A DNA stretch of 64,000 nucleotides from Bathymodiolus brooksi. Its lineage: Eukaryota; Mollusca; Bivalvia; Mytilida; Modiolidae. The position numbers and the translations under genes are program-made. Numbering within the stretch: position 1 is the first letter of the stretch; each line of letters starts with the position of its first letter. Shown one piece after another: positions 22,464 through 35,685 of this stretch. The notes beneath the pieces were generated by a model that searched no databases, was not told where the DNA came from, and saw only the letters and a program-made list of their open reading frames with translations. The stretch is from contig OY804588.1 in the NCBI GenBank assembly GCA_963680875.1, positions 75,044,829-75,108,828 on the forward strand, in the 5' to 3' direction.

Positions 22464-24240
22464 TGGTTCTTGGTAATGTGTACAAGCTTGATGTTCGAAC
22501 TTTAAGTATTAATTTGGATACTTTTATATACATAGTGAAAGAGATAACTCATATCAATACTTTATTAGGTCTATCAGCCTCCATTTCCCAAAAATCTCGT
22601 GACTTCCTTTGTCTGCAGTAACAGATAAACTTCAAAACAGATATTTTAATTTTGGCACACATTACTGTTCAATGATAATAGAGTGATTGGGAGGAATAAG
22701 TTGAGAACATATCGTAAAATTAAAACGGACTTCAAAGGAGAACAATACCTTTATGCAGACGTTGATAAGAAAAGTCTTTCAAATTAAAAAAAAAATTGTG
22801 CAAGTAATTGCAATTTAGATATTGAAAAATGTCGTTATCTGAAATTACCAGTAGAACAGAGGATTTGTCAATTGTGTCATACGGATGTGGAGGATGAATT
22901 TCATTTCCTCATGAATTGTGATAAGCTTATACATGAGCGTGTAACTTTATTTAGAAATATTTCTGATATTGTACCTTCTTTTACAACTATGTCAGATGTA
23001 GAAAAGTTTATGTTTTTATTAACTTGTCATGATTTAGATATATGTAAAGTGGTTATATTAGGTGTAAGTAATATGTATCTAGTAAATCAGTCAATGAAGC
23101 AAAACTTATAAATTACAAGATAATTTTCTTTTCTACAGGTATTTTACTATTTAATATATTAGAATATATTATTCAAAGATAGATAACTCTGTCAGTTCTC
23201 CTCAGCTGGGATATCATCGTTTGTTTGTCAATATACCCTTGTATGCCATTGTATTTGGTTATTGTCTGTTTATTGACTTATTTATATTTTTTAATTGTTC
23301 ATTGATTGATGATAGATCACTGTTTGGTCTTTATTAATTTTCAATAAAAATTACTTACTTACTTATTTATTTATTGTTACAACAGTTGCTTGGGAGACAG
23401 AAAAACAAATATATATTTGAGGAAGTTGAAGATGAAATTCACTTCTTATTAAAATGTGAAGCATTTCAAAATGTGAGAACACCATTTTTTGATCTTATAA
23501 ATAATAATAATTATAACTTTAAACATTTAGATATTAGAGAGCAATGTATTTGGTTACTGTCCAATGAAGACAATGTCATCATAAATCAACTTTCTGATAT
23601 GATACTAAAGTTACTTCATCTAGAAATTATATAATTCAAAATTAATAATAGTAATATTTTATGCTATACAATATTAATAATAATATTTATATATCTGTGT
23701 TAGATATACAACTGTGGATGATGTACTGTCTCTTAATCTATTACAGGGATCACTATACTTGTCAAAATTATTGATTACAAAATTGTATATTTACATGTAT
23801 TTGTATGTCTTGTATGTTAAATCCAATCAATCTAATCATACCAATTAATGTAAATATTGTGATTTTCATGTAATTATATTGCCTATCATGTGTGTCTTTA
23901 ATTAACAAATAAACATATTCTATTCTATTCTATATTTGTCTGCTAATGGACCAAATTATTACTTCTCGAGAAGGTCGAATTCTATTAATAGGTACGGAAG
24001 TAAAAAAGAATAAACCAAGAAGTAAAATTGTGTGTTTGTGTGTGCATATAATTACATACTAAGGGACAAAAGAAAGGATACACACCTGTGTAAATTTACA
24101 TAAAAATCTATAAAGTAATGTAAAAATCTATGAAATAATATAATATATTTGTCCTTCAAAAAATAACAAATGTTACATTCCTATTAAACCAGGTTTCAAC
24201 TACCTATTACTCATTGAGCCACCGGGCCCTTAACACTTGA
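22464..24240 (+). repeat. array unit 4 (type A)
   Basis: Same variant set as unit 1 plus CAAAGGAGAAC in place of CAAAAGAGAAC, a change shared with unit 7. LINE-tail ORFs at 22872-23111 and 23374-23634. Confidence 0.9.
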
Positions 24241-26006
24241 TGGTTCTTGGTAATGTGTACAAGCTTGATGTTCGAACTTTAAGTATTAATTTGGATACTT
24301 TTATATACATAGTGAAAGAGATAACTCATATCAATACTTTATTAGGTCTATCAGCCTCCATTTCCCAAAAATCTCGTGACTTCCTTTGTCTGCAGTAACA
24401 GATAAACTTCAAAACAGATATTTTAATTTTGGCACACATTACTGTTCAATGATAATAGAGTGATTGGGAGGAATAAGTTGAGAACATATCGTAATATTAA
24501 AACGGACTTCAAAAGAGAACAATACCTTTATGCAGACGTTGATAAGAAAAGTCTTTCAAATTAAAAAAAACATTGTGCAAGTAATTGCAATTTAGATATT
24601 GAAAAATGTCGTTATCTGAAATTACCAGTAGAACAGAGGATTTGTCAATTGTGCCATACGGATGTGGAGGATGAATTTCATTTCCTCATGAATTGTGATA
24701 AGCTTATACATGAGCGTGTAACTTTATTTAGAAATATTTCTGATATTGTACCTTCTTTTACAACTATGTCAGATGTAGAAAAGTTTATGTTTTTATTAAC
24801 TTGTCATGATTTAGATATATGTAAAGTGGTTATATTAGGTGTATCTAGTAAATCAGTCAATGAAGCAAAACTTATAAATTACAAGATAATTTTCTTTTCT
24901 ACAGGTATTTTACTATTTAATATATTAGAATATATTATTCAAAGATAGATAACTCTGTCAGTTCTCCTCAGCTGGGATATCATCGTTTGTTTGTCAATAT
25001 ACCCTTGTATGCCATTGTATTTGGTTATTGTCTGTTTATTGACTTATTTATATTTTTTAATTGTTCATTGATTGATGATAGATCACTGTTTGGTCTTTAT
25101 TAATTTTCAATAAAAATTACTTACTTACTTATTTATTTATTGTTACAACAGTTGCTTGGGAGACAGAAAAACAAATATATATTTGAGGAAGTTGAAGATG
25201 AAATTCACTTCTTATTAAAATGTGAAGCATTTCAAAATGTGAGAACACCATTTTTTGATCTTATAAATAATAATAATTATAACTTTAAACATTTAGATAT
25301 TAGAGAGCAATGTATTTGGTTACTGTCCAATGAAGACAATTTCATCATAAATCAACTTTCTGATATGATACTAAAGTTACTTCATCTAGAAATTATATAA
25401 TTCAAAATTAATAATAGTAATATTTTATGCTATACAATATTAATAATAATATTTATATATCTGTGTTAGATATACAACTGTGGATGATGTACTGTCTCTT
25501 AATCTATTACAGGGATCACTATACTTGTCAAAATTATTGATTACAAAATTGTATATTTACATGTATTTGTATGTCTTGTATGTTAAATCCAATCAATCTA
25601 ATCATACCAATTAATGTAAATATTGTGATTTTCATGTAATTATATTGCCTATCATGTGTGTCTTTAATTAACAAATAAACATATTCTATTCTATTCTATA
25701 TTTGTCTGCTAATGGACCAAATTATTACTTCTCGAGAAGGTCGAATTCTATTAATAGGTACGGAAGTAAAAAAGAATAAACCAAGAAGTAAAATTGTGTG
25801 TTTGTGTGTGCATATAATTACATACTAAGGGACAAAAGAAAGGATACACACCTGTGTAAATTTACATAAAAATCTATAAAGTAATGTAAAAATCTATGAA
25901 ATAATATAATATATTTGTCCTTCAAAAAATAACAAATGTTACATTCCTATTAAACCAGGTTTCAACTACCTATTACTCATTGAGCCACCGGGCCCTTAAC
26001 ACTTGA
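24241..26006 (+). repeat. array unit 5 (type B)
   Basis: Matches unit 2 throughout at every diagnostic position I checked. LINE-tail ORFs at 24649-24948 and 25140-25400. Confidence 0.9.
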
Positions 26007-27772
26007 TGGTTCTTGGTAATGTGTACAAGCTTGATGTTCGAACTTTAAGTATTAATTTGGATACTTTTATATACATAGTGAAAGAGATAACTCATATCAA
26101 TACTTTATTAGGTCTATCAGCCTCCATTTCCCAAAAATCTCGTGACTTCCTTTGTCTGCAGTAACAGATAAACTTCAAAACAGATATTTTAATTTTGGCA
26201 CACATTACTGTTCAATGATAATAGAGTGATTGGGAGGAATAAGTTGAGAACATATCGTAATATTAAAACGGACTTCAAAAGAGAACAATACCTTTATGCA
26301 GACGTTGATAAGAAAAGTCTTTCAAATTAAAAAAAACATTGTGCAAGTAATTGCAATTTAGATATTGAAAAATGTCGTTATCTGAAATTACCAGTAGAAC
26401 AGAGGATTTGTCAATTGTGCCATACGGATGTGGAGGATGAATTTCATTTCCTCATGAATTGTGATAAGCTTATACATGAGCGTGTAACTTTATTTAGAAA
26501 TATTTCTGATATTGTACCTTCTTTTACAACTATGTCAGATGTAGAAAAGTTTATGTTTTTATTAACTTGTCATGATTTAGATATATGTAAAGTGGTTATA
26601 TTAGGTGTATCTAGTAAATCAGTCAATGAAGCAAAACTTATAAATTACAAGATAATTTTCTTTTCTACAGGTATTTTACTATTTAATATATTAGAATATA
26701 TTATTCAAAGATAGATAACTGTGTCAGTTCTCCTCAACTGGGATATCATTGTTTGTTTGTCAATATACCCTTGTATGCCATTGTATTTGGTTATTGTCTG
26801 TTTATTGACTTATTTATATTTTTTAATTGTTCATTGATTGATGATAGATCACTGTTTGGTCTTTATTAATTTTCAATAAAAATTACTTACTTACTTATTT
26901 ATTTATTGTTACAACAGTTGCTTGGGAGACAGAAAAACAAATATATATTTGAGGAAGTTGAAGATGAAATTCACTTCTTATTAAAATGTGAAGCATTTCA
27001 AAATGTGAGAACACCATTTTTTGATCTTATAAATAATAATAATTATAACTTTAAACATTTAGATATTAGAGAGCAATGTATTTGGTTACTGTCCAATGAA
27101 GACAATTTCATCATAAATCAACTTTCTGATATGATACTAAAGTTACTTCATCTAGAAATTATATAATTCAAAATTAATAATAGTAATATTTTATGTTATA
27201 CAATATTAATAATAATATTTATATATCTGTGTTAGATATACCACTGTGGATGATGTACTGTCTCTTAATCTATTACAGGGATCACTATACTTGTCAAAAT
27301 TATTGATTACAAAATTGTATATTTACATGTATTTGTATGTCTTGTATGTTAAATCCAATCAATCTAATCATACCAATTAATGTAAATATTGTGATTTTCA
27401 TGTAATTATATTGCCTATCATGTGTGTCTTTAATTGACAAATAAACATATTCTATTCTATTCTATATTTGTCTGCTAATGGACCAAATTATTACTTCTCG
27501 AGAAGGTCGAATTCTATTAATAGGTACGAAAGTAAAAAAGAATAAACCAAGAAGTTAAATTGTGTGTTTGTGTGTGCATATAATTACATACTAAGGGACA
27601 AAAGAAAGGATACACACCTTTGTAAATCAACATACAAATCTATAAAGTAATGTAAAAATCTATGAAATAATATAATATATTTGTCCTTCAGAAAATAACA
27701 AATGTTACATTCCTATTAAACCAGGTTTCAACTACCTATTACTCATTGAGCCACCGGGCCCTTAACACTTGA
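26007..27772 (+). repeat. array unit 6 (type C)
   Basis: Matches unit 3 except that the 6-bp deletion at the unit end is absent. LINE-tail ORFs at 26415-26714 and 26906-27166. Confidence 0.9.
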
Positions 27773-29549
27773 TGGTTCTTGGTAATGTGTACAAGCTTGA
27801 TGTTCGAACTTTAAGTATTAATTTGGATACTTTTATATACATAGTGAAAGAGATAACTCATATCAATACTTTATTAGGTCTATCAGCCTCCATTTCCCAA
27901 AAATCTCGTGACTTCCTTTGTCTGCAGTAACAGATAAACTTCAAAACAGATATTTTAATTTTGGCACACATTACTGTTCAATGATAATAGAGTGATTGGG
28001 AGGAATAAGTTGAGAACATATCGTAAAATTAAAACGGACTTCAAAGGAGAACAATACCTTTATGCAGACGTTGATAAGAAAAGTCTTTCAAATTAAAAAA
28101 AAAATTGTGCAAGTAATTGCAATTTAGATATTGAAAAATGTCGTTATCTGAAATTACCAGTAGAACAGAGGATTTGTCAATTGTGTCATACGGATGTGGA
28201 GGATGAATTTCATTTCCTCATGAATTGTGATAAGCTTATACATGAGCGTGTAACTTTATTTAGAAATATTTCTGATATTGTACCTTCTTTTACAACTATG
28301 TCAGATGTAGAAAAGTTTATGTTTTTATTAACTTGTCATGATTTAGATATATGTAAAGTGGTTATATTAGGTGTAAGTAATATGTATCTAGTAAATCAGT
28401 CAATGAAGCAAAACTTATAAATTACAAGATAATTTTCTTTTCTACAGGTATTTTACTATTTAATATATTAGAATATATTATTCAAAGATAGATAACTCTG
28501 TCAGTTCTCCTCAGCTGGGATATCATTGTTTGTTTGTCAATATACCCTTGTATGCCATTGTATTTGGTTATTGTCTGTTTATTGACTTATTTATATTTTT
28601 TAATTGTTCATTGATTGATGATAGATCACTGTTTGGTCTTTATTAATTTTCAATAAAAATTACTTACTTACTTATTTATTTATTGTTACAACAGTTGCTT
28701 GGGAGACAGAAAAACAAATATATATTTGAGGAAGTTGAAGATGAAATTCACTTCTTATTAAAATGTGAAGCATTTCAAAATGTGAGAACACCATTTTTTG
28801 ATCTTATAAATAATAATAATTATAACTTTAAACATTTAGATATTAGAGAGCAATGTATTTGGTTACTGTCCAATGAAGACAATGTCATCATAAATCAACT
28901 TTCTGATATGATACTAAAGTTACTTCATCTAGAAATTATATAATTCAAAATTAATAATAGTAATATTTTATGTTATACAATATTAATAATAATATTTATA
29001 TATCTGTGTTAGATATACAACTGTGGATGATGTACTGTCTCTTAATCTATTACAGGGATCACTATACTTGTCAAAATTATTGATTACAAAATTGTATATT
29101 TACATGTATTTGTATGTCTTGTATGTTAAATCCAATCAATCTAATCATACCAATTAATGTAAATATTGTGATTTTCATGTAATTATATTGCCTATCATGT
29201 GTGTCTTTAATTGACAAATAAACATATTCTATTCTATTCTATATTTGTCTGCTAATGGACCAAATTATTACTTCTCGAGAAGGTCGAATTCTATTAATAG
29301 GTACGGAAGTAAAAAAGAATAAACCAAGAAGTAAAATTGTGTGTTTGTGTGTGCATATAATTACATACTAAGGGACAAAAGAAAGGATACACACCTGTGT
29401 AAATTTACATAAAAATCTATAAAGTAATGTAAAAATCTATGAAATAATATAATATATTTGTCCTTCAAAAAATAACAAATGTTACATTCCTATTAAACCA
29501 GGTTTCAACTACCTATTACTCATTGAGCCACCGGGCCCTTAACACTTGA
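27773..29549 (+). repeat. array unit 7 (type A/C mosaic)
   Basis: Starts as type A (11-bp insertion, CAAAGGAG, Val in D-N-V-I-I-N-Q) but has TTATGTTATAC and TTGACAAATAAAC of type C further on, then type A again. A mosaic of this kind fits gene conversion or unequal exchange. LINE-tail ORFs at 28181-28420 and 28683-28943. Confidence 0.88.
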
Positions 29550-30800
29550 TGGTTCTTGGTAATGTGTACAAGCTTGATGTTCGAACTTTAAGTATTAATT
29601 TGGATACTTTTATATACATAGTGAAAGAGATAACTCATATCAATACTTTATTAGGTCTATCAGCCTCCATTTCCCAAAAATCTCGTGACTTCCTTTGTCT
29701 GCAGTAACAGATAAACTTCAAAACAGATATTTTAATTTTGGCACACATTACTGTTCAATGATAATAGAATGATTGGGAGGAATAAGTTGAGAACATATCG
29801 TAAAATTAAAACGGACTTCAAAAGAGAACAATACCTTTATGCAGACGTTGATAAGAAAAGTCTTTCAAATTAAAAAAAAACATTGTGCAAGTAATTGCAA
29901 TTTAGATATTGAAAAATGTCGTTATCTGAAATTACCAGTAGAACAGAGGATTTGTCAATTGTGCCATACGGATGTGGAGGATGAATTTCATTTCCTCATG
30001 AATTGTGATAAGCTTATACATGAGCGTGTAACTTTATTTAGAAATATTTCTGATATTGTACCTTCTTTTACAACTATGTCAGATGTAGAAAAGTTTATGT
30101 TTTTATTAACTAGTCATGATTTAGATATATGTAAAGTGGTTATATTAGGTGTAAGTAATATGTATCTAGTAAATCAGTCAATGAAGCAAAACTTATAAAT
30201 TACAAGATAATTTTCTTTTCTACAGGTATTTTACTATTTAATATATTAGAATATATTATTCAAAGATAGATAACTGTGTCAGTTCTCCTCAACTGGGATA
30301 TCATTGTTTGTTTGTCAATATACCCTTGTATGCCATTGTATTTGGTTATTGTCTGTTTATTGACTTATTTATATTTTTTAATTGTTCATTGATTGATGAT
30401 AGATCACTGTTTGGTCTTTATTAATTTTCAATAAAAATTACTTACTTACTTATTTATTTATTGTTACAACAGTTGCTTGGGAGACAGAAAAACAAATATA
30501 TATTTGAGGAAGTTGAAGATGAAATTCACTTCTTATTAAAATGTGAAGCATTTCAAAATGTGAGAACACCATTTTTTGATCTTATAAATAATAATAATTA
30601 TAACTTTAAACATTTAGATATTAGAGAGCAATGTATTTGGTTACTGTCCAATGAAGACAATTTCATCATAAATCAACTTTCTGATATGATACTAAAGTTA
30701 CTTCATCTAGAAATTATATAATTCAAAATTAATAATAGTAATATTTTATGTTATACAATATTAATAATAATATTTATATATCTGTGTTAGATATACAACT
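29550..30800 (+). repeat. array unit 8 (truncated mosaic)
   Basis: Has the 11-bp insertion of type A but AACTGTGTCAG, CAACTGGG and Phe variant of type C. Its poly-A run (~29872) has a length that restores the reading frame, so the first LINE-tail ORF is continuous from M-Q-T-L-I-R-K-V-F at 29839 to 30198. The unit breaks off at about 30797. Confidence 0.88.
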
Positions 30801-30860
30801 AATATATTTGTCCTTAAAAAAATAACAAATGTTGCATTCTTATCAAACCAGGTTTGAACG

Positions 30861-31958
30861 GCATGCCACTAGAGACGACAATTGTGGATTATCCAAGGTC
30901 CACGTTTCTCATCTTTATAGATTGATAGGTTATGTTTTTTGTTTGTCTTCGTTCTATTTCTAGTGTCCAATGTTGCCTGCGACAGATTGTAGAATATGTT
31001 GAACAATCTTTTATTTTTTAATTCTTTCGAAGTCCGAAAAGATATCTCGCTCTTAGATAAATTATGAAACAACTAAAAGGTTTATTTGTTGATTAAGGGG
31101 GAAACGACCAAAATCAAATAACGTATCATAGCTTTCTTATAGTGTAAAGACTTTTGGAGTTTACACGGGTACAATATAGACACTGGAACAAGGACACATC
31201 TCACAAAACCTCCTTAAAAGAGTCAACTATAAGTTGTCAAATCATAGCCTTTACGAATCAGATTTGTCAAGGATTTTAGAAATTTAGATGCGTTAGCTTT
31301 TCAACTTTGTGGAATACATCACAATAGACCCAAAAGATCGGAGTGACCCCAGTTGCTTCTACTTAGTTACTAGCCGTTTTACTCGTAGTGAGGTCCAATA
31401 ATGGTCTTGTCGTTGTTAGCAGTAGGACAAAAATATGCATAGCGGGAAAAAGATCTATTGCTATTTAAGAACTGGATACTTTGTAATGGTAAACAGTTCA
31501 TCATGCCAACCGTATGATATTTGTAGCGATGCCACCATCAACATAGGTCAACGTAGCCTTATTCTAGTAGCGTTTGCATCAGAAACTGAGCTCTCTCCAG
31601 AAAATCACCTCTCCGGACACAAACCATATAATAACTAGAATAATGTGCATGGGCTGTGACATCTAAATTCCACTGGGCGATGCTTCTGTAATATTGCTAC
31701 TGATAAATGAGAAGTTGACTATCAGAAAAGTGTAATCCGAAGCTGTAAATCGAAGATAGACAGACAATATAGACGGGTTTATTCACAGCTTATCTCAAAA
31801 CCATGTGCGCTGCCATTAAGAAGTCACGTGCTGCGTCGGCCATAACACTCGTGAAAGATAACACATGTGCATCAATAATCTATAGTATATCATTAGTAAA
31901 CATTAGCTGTCTTTTATTTTCACATCGATTGTTATGTATTATTTCTTTTATTTATATT
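30861..31958. other. no gene seen
   Basis: Unique-looking AT-rich sequence between the array and the THAP transposase remnant. Short ORFs only. The left end of the transposase element should lie here but I could not identify its terminal repeat. Confidence 0.5.
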
Positions 31959-32104
31959 ATGGCAAGTGAAGTAAAATATAAAAAAGGTGGTGGAAATTCG
32001 TGTGCCATCAACGGTTGTTCAAATAATCGCCGTAAATTAAAAGAATGGAAACAAACTTTTTGTGAATTACATCGACAAAACATGAAGACTGTTCTTGTAT
32101 GATC

Positions 32105-33577
<1,473 letters not shown>

Positions 33578-34609
33578 GTATGATCAATATAGACTATATA
33601 CGATGCCCTCTAAGGAGTCAATATGATTACAGTGGGCAAACGCTTTAGATAAAAAATCCCTCCCTATGCAGGTATTTGTTTGCTCGGAACATTATTTGGA
33701 CGGAAAGCCGACAGAAAGAAACCAAATTCCACAACTTAAGCTGGGGTATGAAAAAAAGACAACCTCTGGCCGGCGAAAACTTATGAGACATGAACCCGAA
33801 AGTAAAAAACGAAAACTAATACAGGAAGAAAGCGGTGCGGGGATATATTCCGGTGATACTGTTTCTACATCTTCAGGACATAAAATGGAACACCTTCCAG
33901 AAGCTATCTGTGAGCTTAATGTTCTTGAACCGTGAAGTGTTAGCGCAGGGACACAATGCAAATATTCAGACTTTTTGGGAAAAGATGATCACACATACAT
34001 TTTTGTACGCGAAACAATGGACTGACAACCAGGCTACGTTTACACAGACACAAATACTTTGCATGGACGAAAAGGGTGTTCAAGTTATGACTGAAACCGG
34101 TACGATGTCGGCAAAAAGGCAGTATAGTGACAGATTGCGACTCTTTGTTGTATACCGGGGTATCGAAAGAGGTATTTTATACTTTGGTTGAACTAATGAA
34201 AATAGAAACTACATTTTCTTTCCAACTCGATGTCGGCGATCAGTGGCTTCTTGTGTTAATGAAACTAAAATTAAATTTACTGTTTAATGATTTACCAGCA
34301 TGCATGTATATGAAAAGCAAACAGAAATGGAACACTGGGTGGCCTTCCAACTGTGATTCCTCCCAAACAAGCCCTTTGTGATTCCTTGTAAATTCAAAAT
34401 GGCGGCAGGAGTAGGCGGACTACAAACAGCTCTCATACTTATTGGCTTTATCATACGTTTTCAGCCAAATTTCAACAACAATATTGAAGTGTATGATGAC
34501 AGGCCAGAAAACCTTGGCTTTAACGCTTGTCAACTAGACATTAAGGAGAACAAATTTGACTACACCATCCAAAAACTTTGTTCGGGTCTACTCGATACAT
34601 CAAACCAAA

Positions 34610-35685
34610 ATGGCCGACCTGAAAAAAATCATAACAGAAAATAGAAAAATCGTCAACCCATCAACGTATTGTCTTATATTGAGTATTTTACTTAGCGGCG
34701 ACATACATATCAACCCTGGGCCGATAAAATACCCCTGCACTCTATGTCAGAAGCCAGTGAGATCGAATCAGAAGGCCATCCAATGTGATTTCTGTGACAA
34801 CTGGACTCACTTAAGATGAACTACAATAAGGGAACGACCATTTAACTTGAAGGGAGGGGGGGGGGGGTTATGGTTTTTTTCTAAAAAAATATTCTGATTC
34901 CCAATGTTGCTGAAAAAAATATTCTGACTTTGGTGGAGGAAAAAAAAAATATTCTGATTCAGAGTTTTTGACATATAACCTAATGTTAAACTCTGGAAAA
35001 AAATTTCGCGCTTTGCGCGACAAAAAAAAAATATTCTAACTCTTGTGTTGTCCGAAAATTTTTTTTTTAACGAAACAAAAAACCATAACCCCCCCCCCCC
35101 CCCTTCAAGTTAAATGGTCGGTCCCTAACTGTCTCTGAATATACAAGACTAGGAGAATCCAACGAAACATACTTCTGTAAAATATGCACCGATCGATTGC
35201 CAAAATTTACAGACTCTTACTTTGGTGAAACATCGTTCAGATCGAATGATAATGTGTTTAACCTAACCGGAATTTCATTTTCTTGTACTCACGATGAAAA
35301 CAACGAAACATACGACATTTTCAATGAACTTACTGAACAGAGAAAGAAACATCCAGAATCATTTACCTGTCCGTATTTAAACATCAATAGCATAAGATAT
35401 AAATTCTGTTCCACCAAACAACTGTTAACAAAAAACACAGTTGATATGCTCATCATCGCTGAAACCAAAATTGATAACTCCTTCCCAGACGCACAATTTA
35501 AAATTGACAACCATCACTTTTGTAGAGCCGACCAAAACGCACATGGCGACGGATTGATTGTTTATGTACGATCAGACGTAGTGTGCGACAGGAAACACAA
35601 GCTTGAATGTAAAACTATTGAATCCATCATGATTGAAATTTTTATCAACAAAAGAAAATGGTTAATATCGGCATCAGGCTTATAC
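34610..35685 (+). pseudogene. LINE N-terminal part: 2A-like motif, PHD finger, endonuclease start
   Basis: From M-A-D-L-K-K (34610) the frame reads L-L-S-G-D-I-H-I-N-P-G-P (34687-34723), a 2A-like peptide with His where most have Glu. Then comes C-T-L-C-x-x-P-V-x-S-N-Q-K-A-I-x-C-D-F-C-D-x-W-T-H and, after the MITE at 34830-35125, C-K-I-C: a PHD-finger ligand set with one Cys replaced by a stop (TGA 34816-34818). Further on, Y-L-N-I-N-S-I-R and L-I-I-A-E-T-K-I-D-N-S-F-P start the APE endonuclease (Asn and Glu catalytic positions). Coding is cut at 35685 by the 2.0-kb insertion. Confidence 0.85.
34830..35125. mobile_element. Harbinger-type MITE, copy 1
   Basis: Long inverted repeats GGGAACGACCATTTAACTTG / CAAGTTAAATGGTCGGTCCC with G- and C-runs inside, flanked by TAA (34827-34829 and 35126-35128). 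Removing it plus one TAA joins the LINE PHD coding (T-T-I-T-V-S-E-Y). The 3-bp TWA duplication is the signature of PIF/Harbinger insertions. Confidence 0.92.

Larger units (their letters stand above)
16605..30860 (+). repeat. 1.77-kb tandem array with three-unit higher-order structure
   Basis: The word TGGTTCTTGG recurs at 17161, 18938, 20704, 22464, 24241, 26007, 27773 and 29550, giving steps of 1777, 1766, 1760, 1777, 1766, 1766 and 1777. Diagnostic variants repeat every third unit: an 11-bp insertion (AAGTAATATGT) in units 1, 4 and 7; AACTGTGTCAG with TACCACTG and GACGAAAG-type changes in units 3 and 6. Units 1-3 and 4-6 are therefore near-identical 5303-5309-bp blocks. Each unit contains two unrelated LINE 3' ends. 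The array stops near 30797, where sequence skips to the unit's AATATATTTGTCCTT region and ends by about 30860. Confidence 0.93.

Noticed and set aside
17569..30721. Sixteen regularly spaced ORFs that look like a tandem gene family
   Set aside because: They are the C-terminal Cys/His tails of two LINE RTs followed by LINE 3' UTRs; they lack their own starts or upstream exons, and the repeat unit, not selection on the ORF, explains their similarity.
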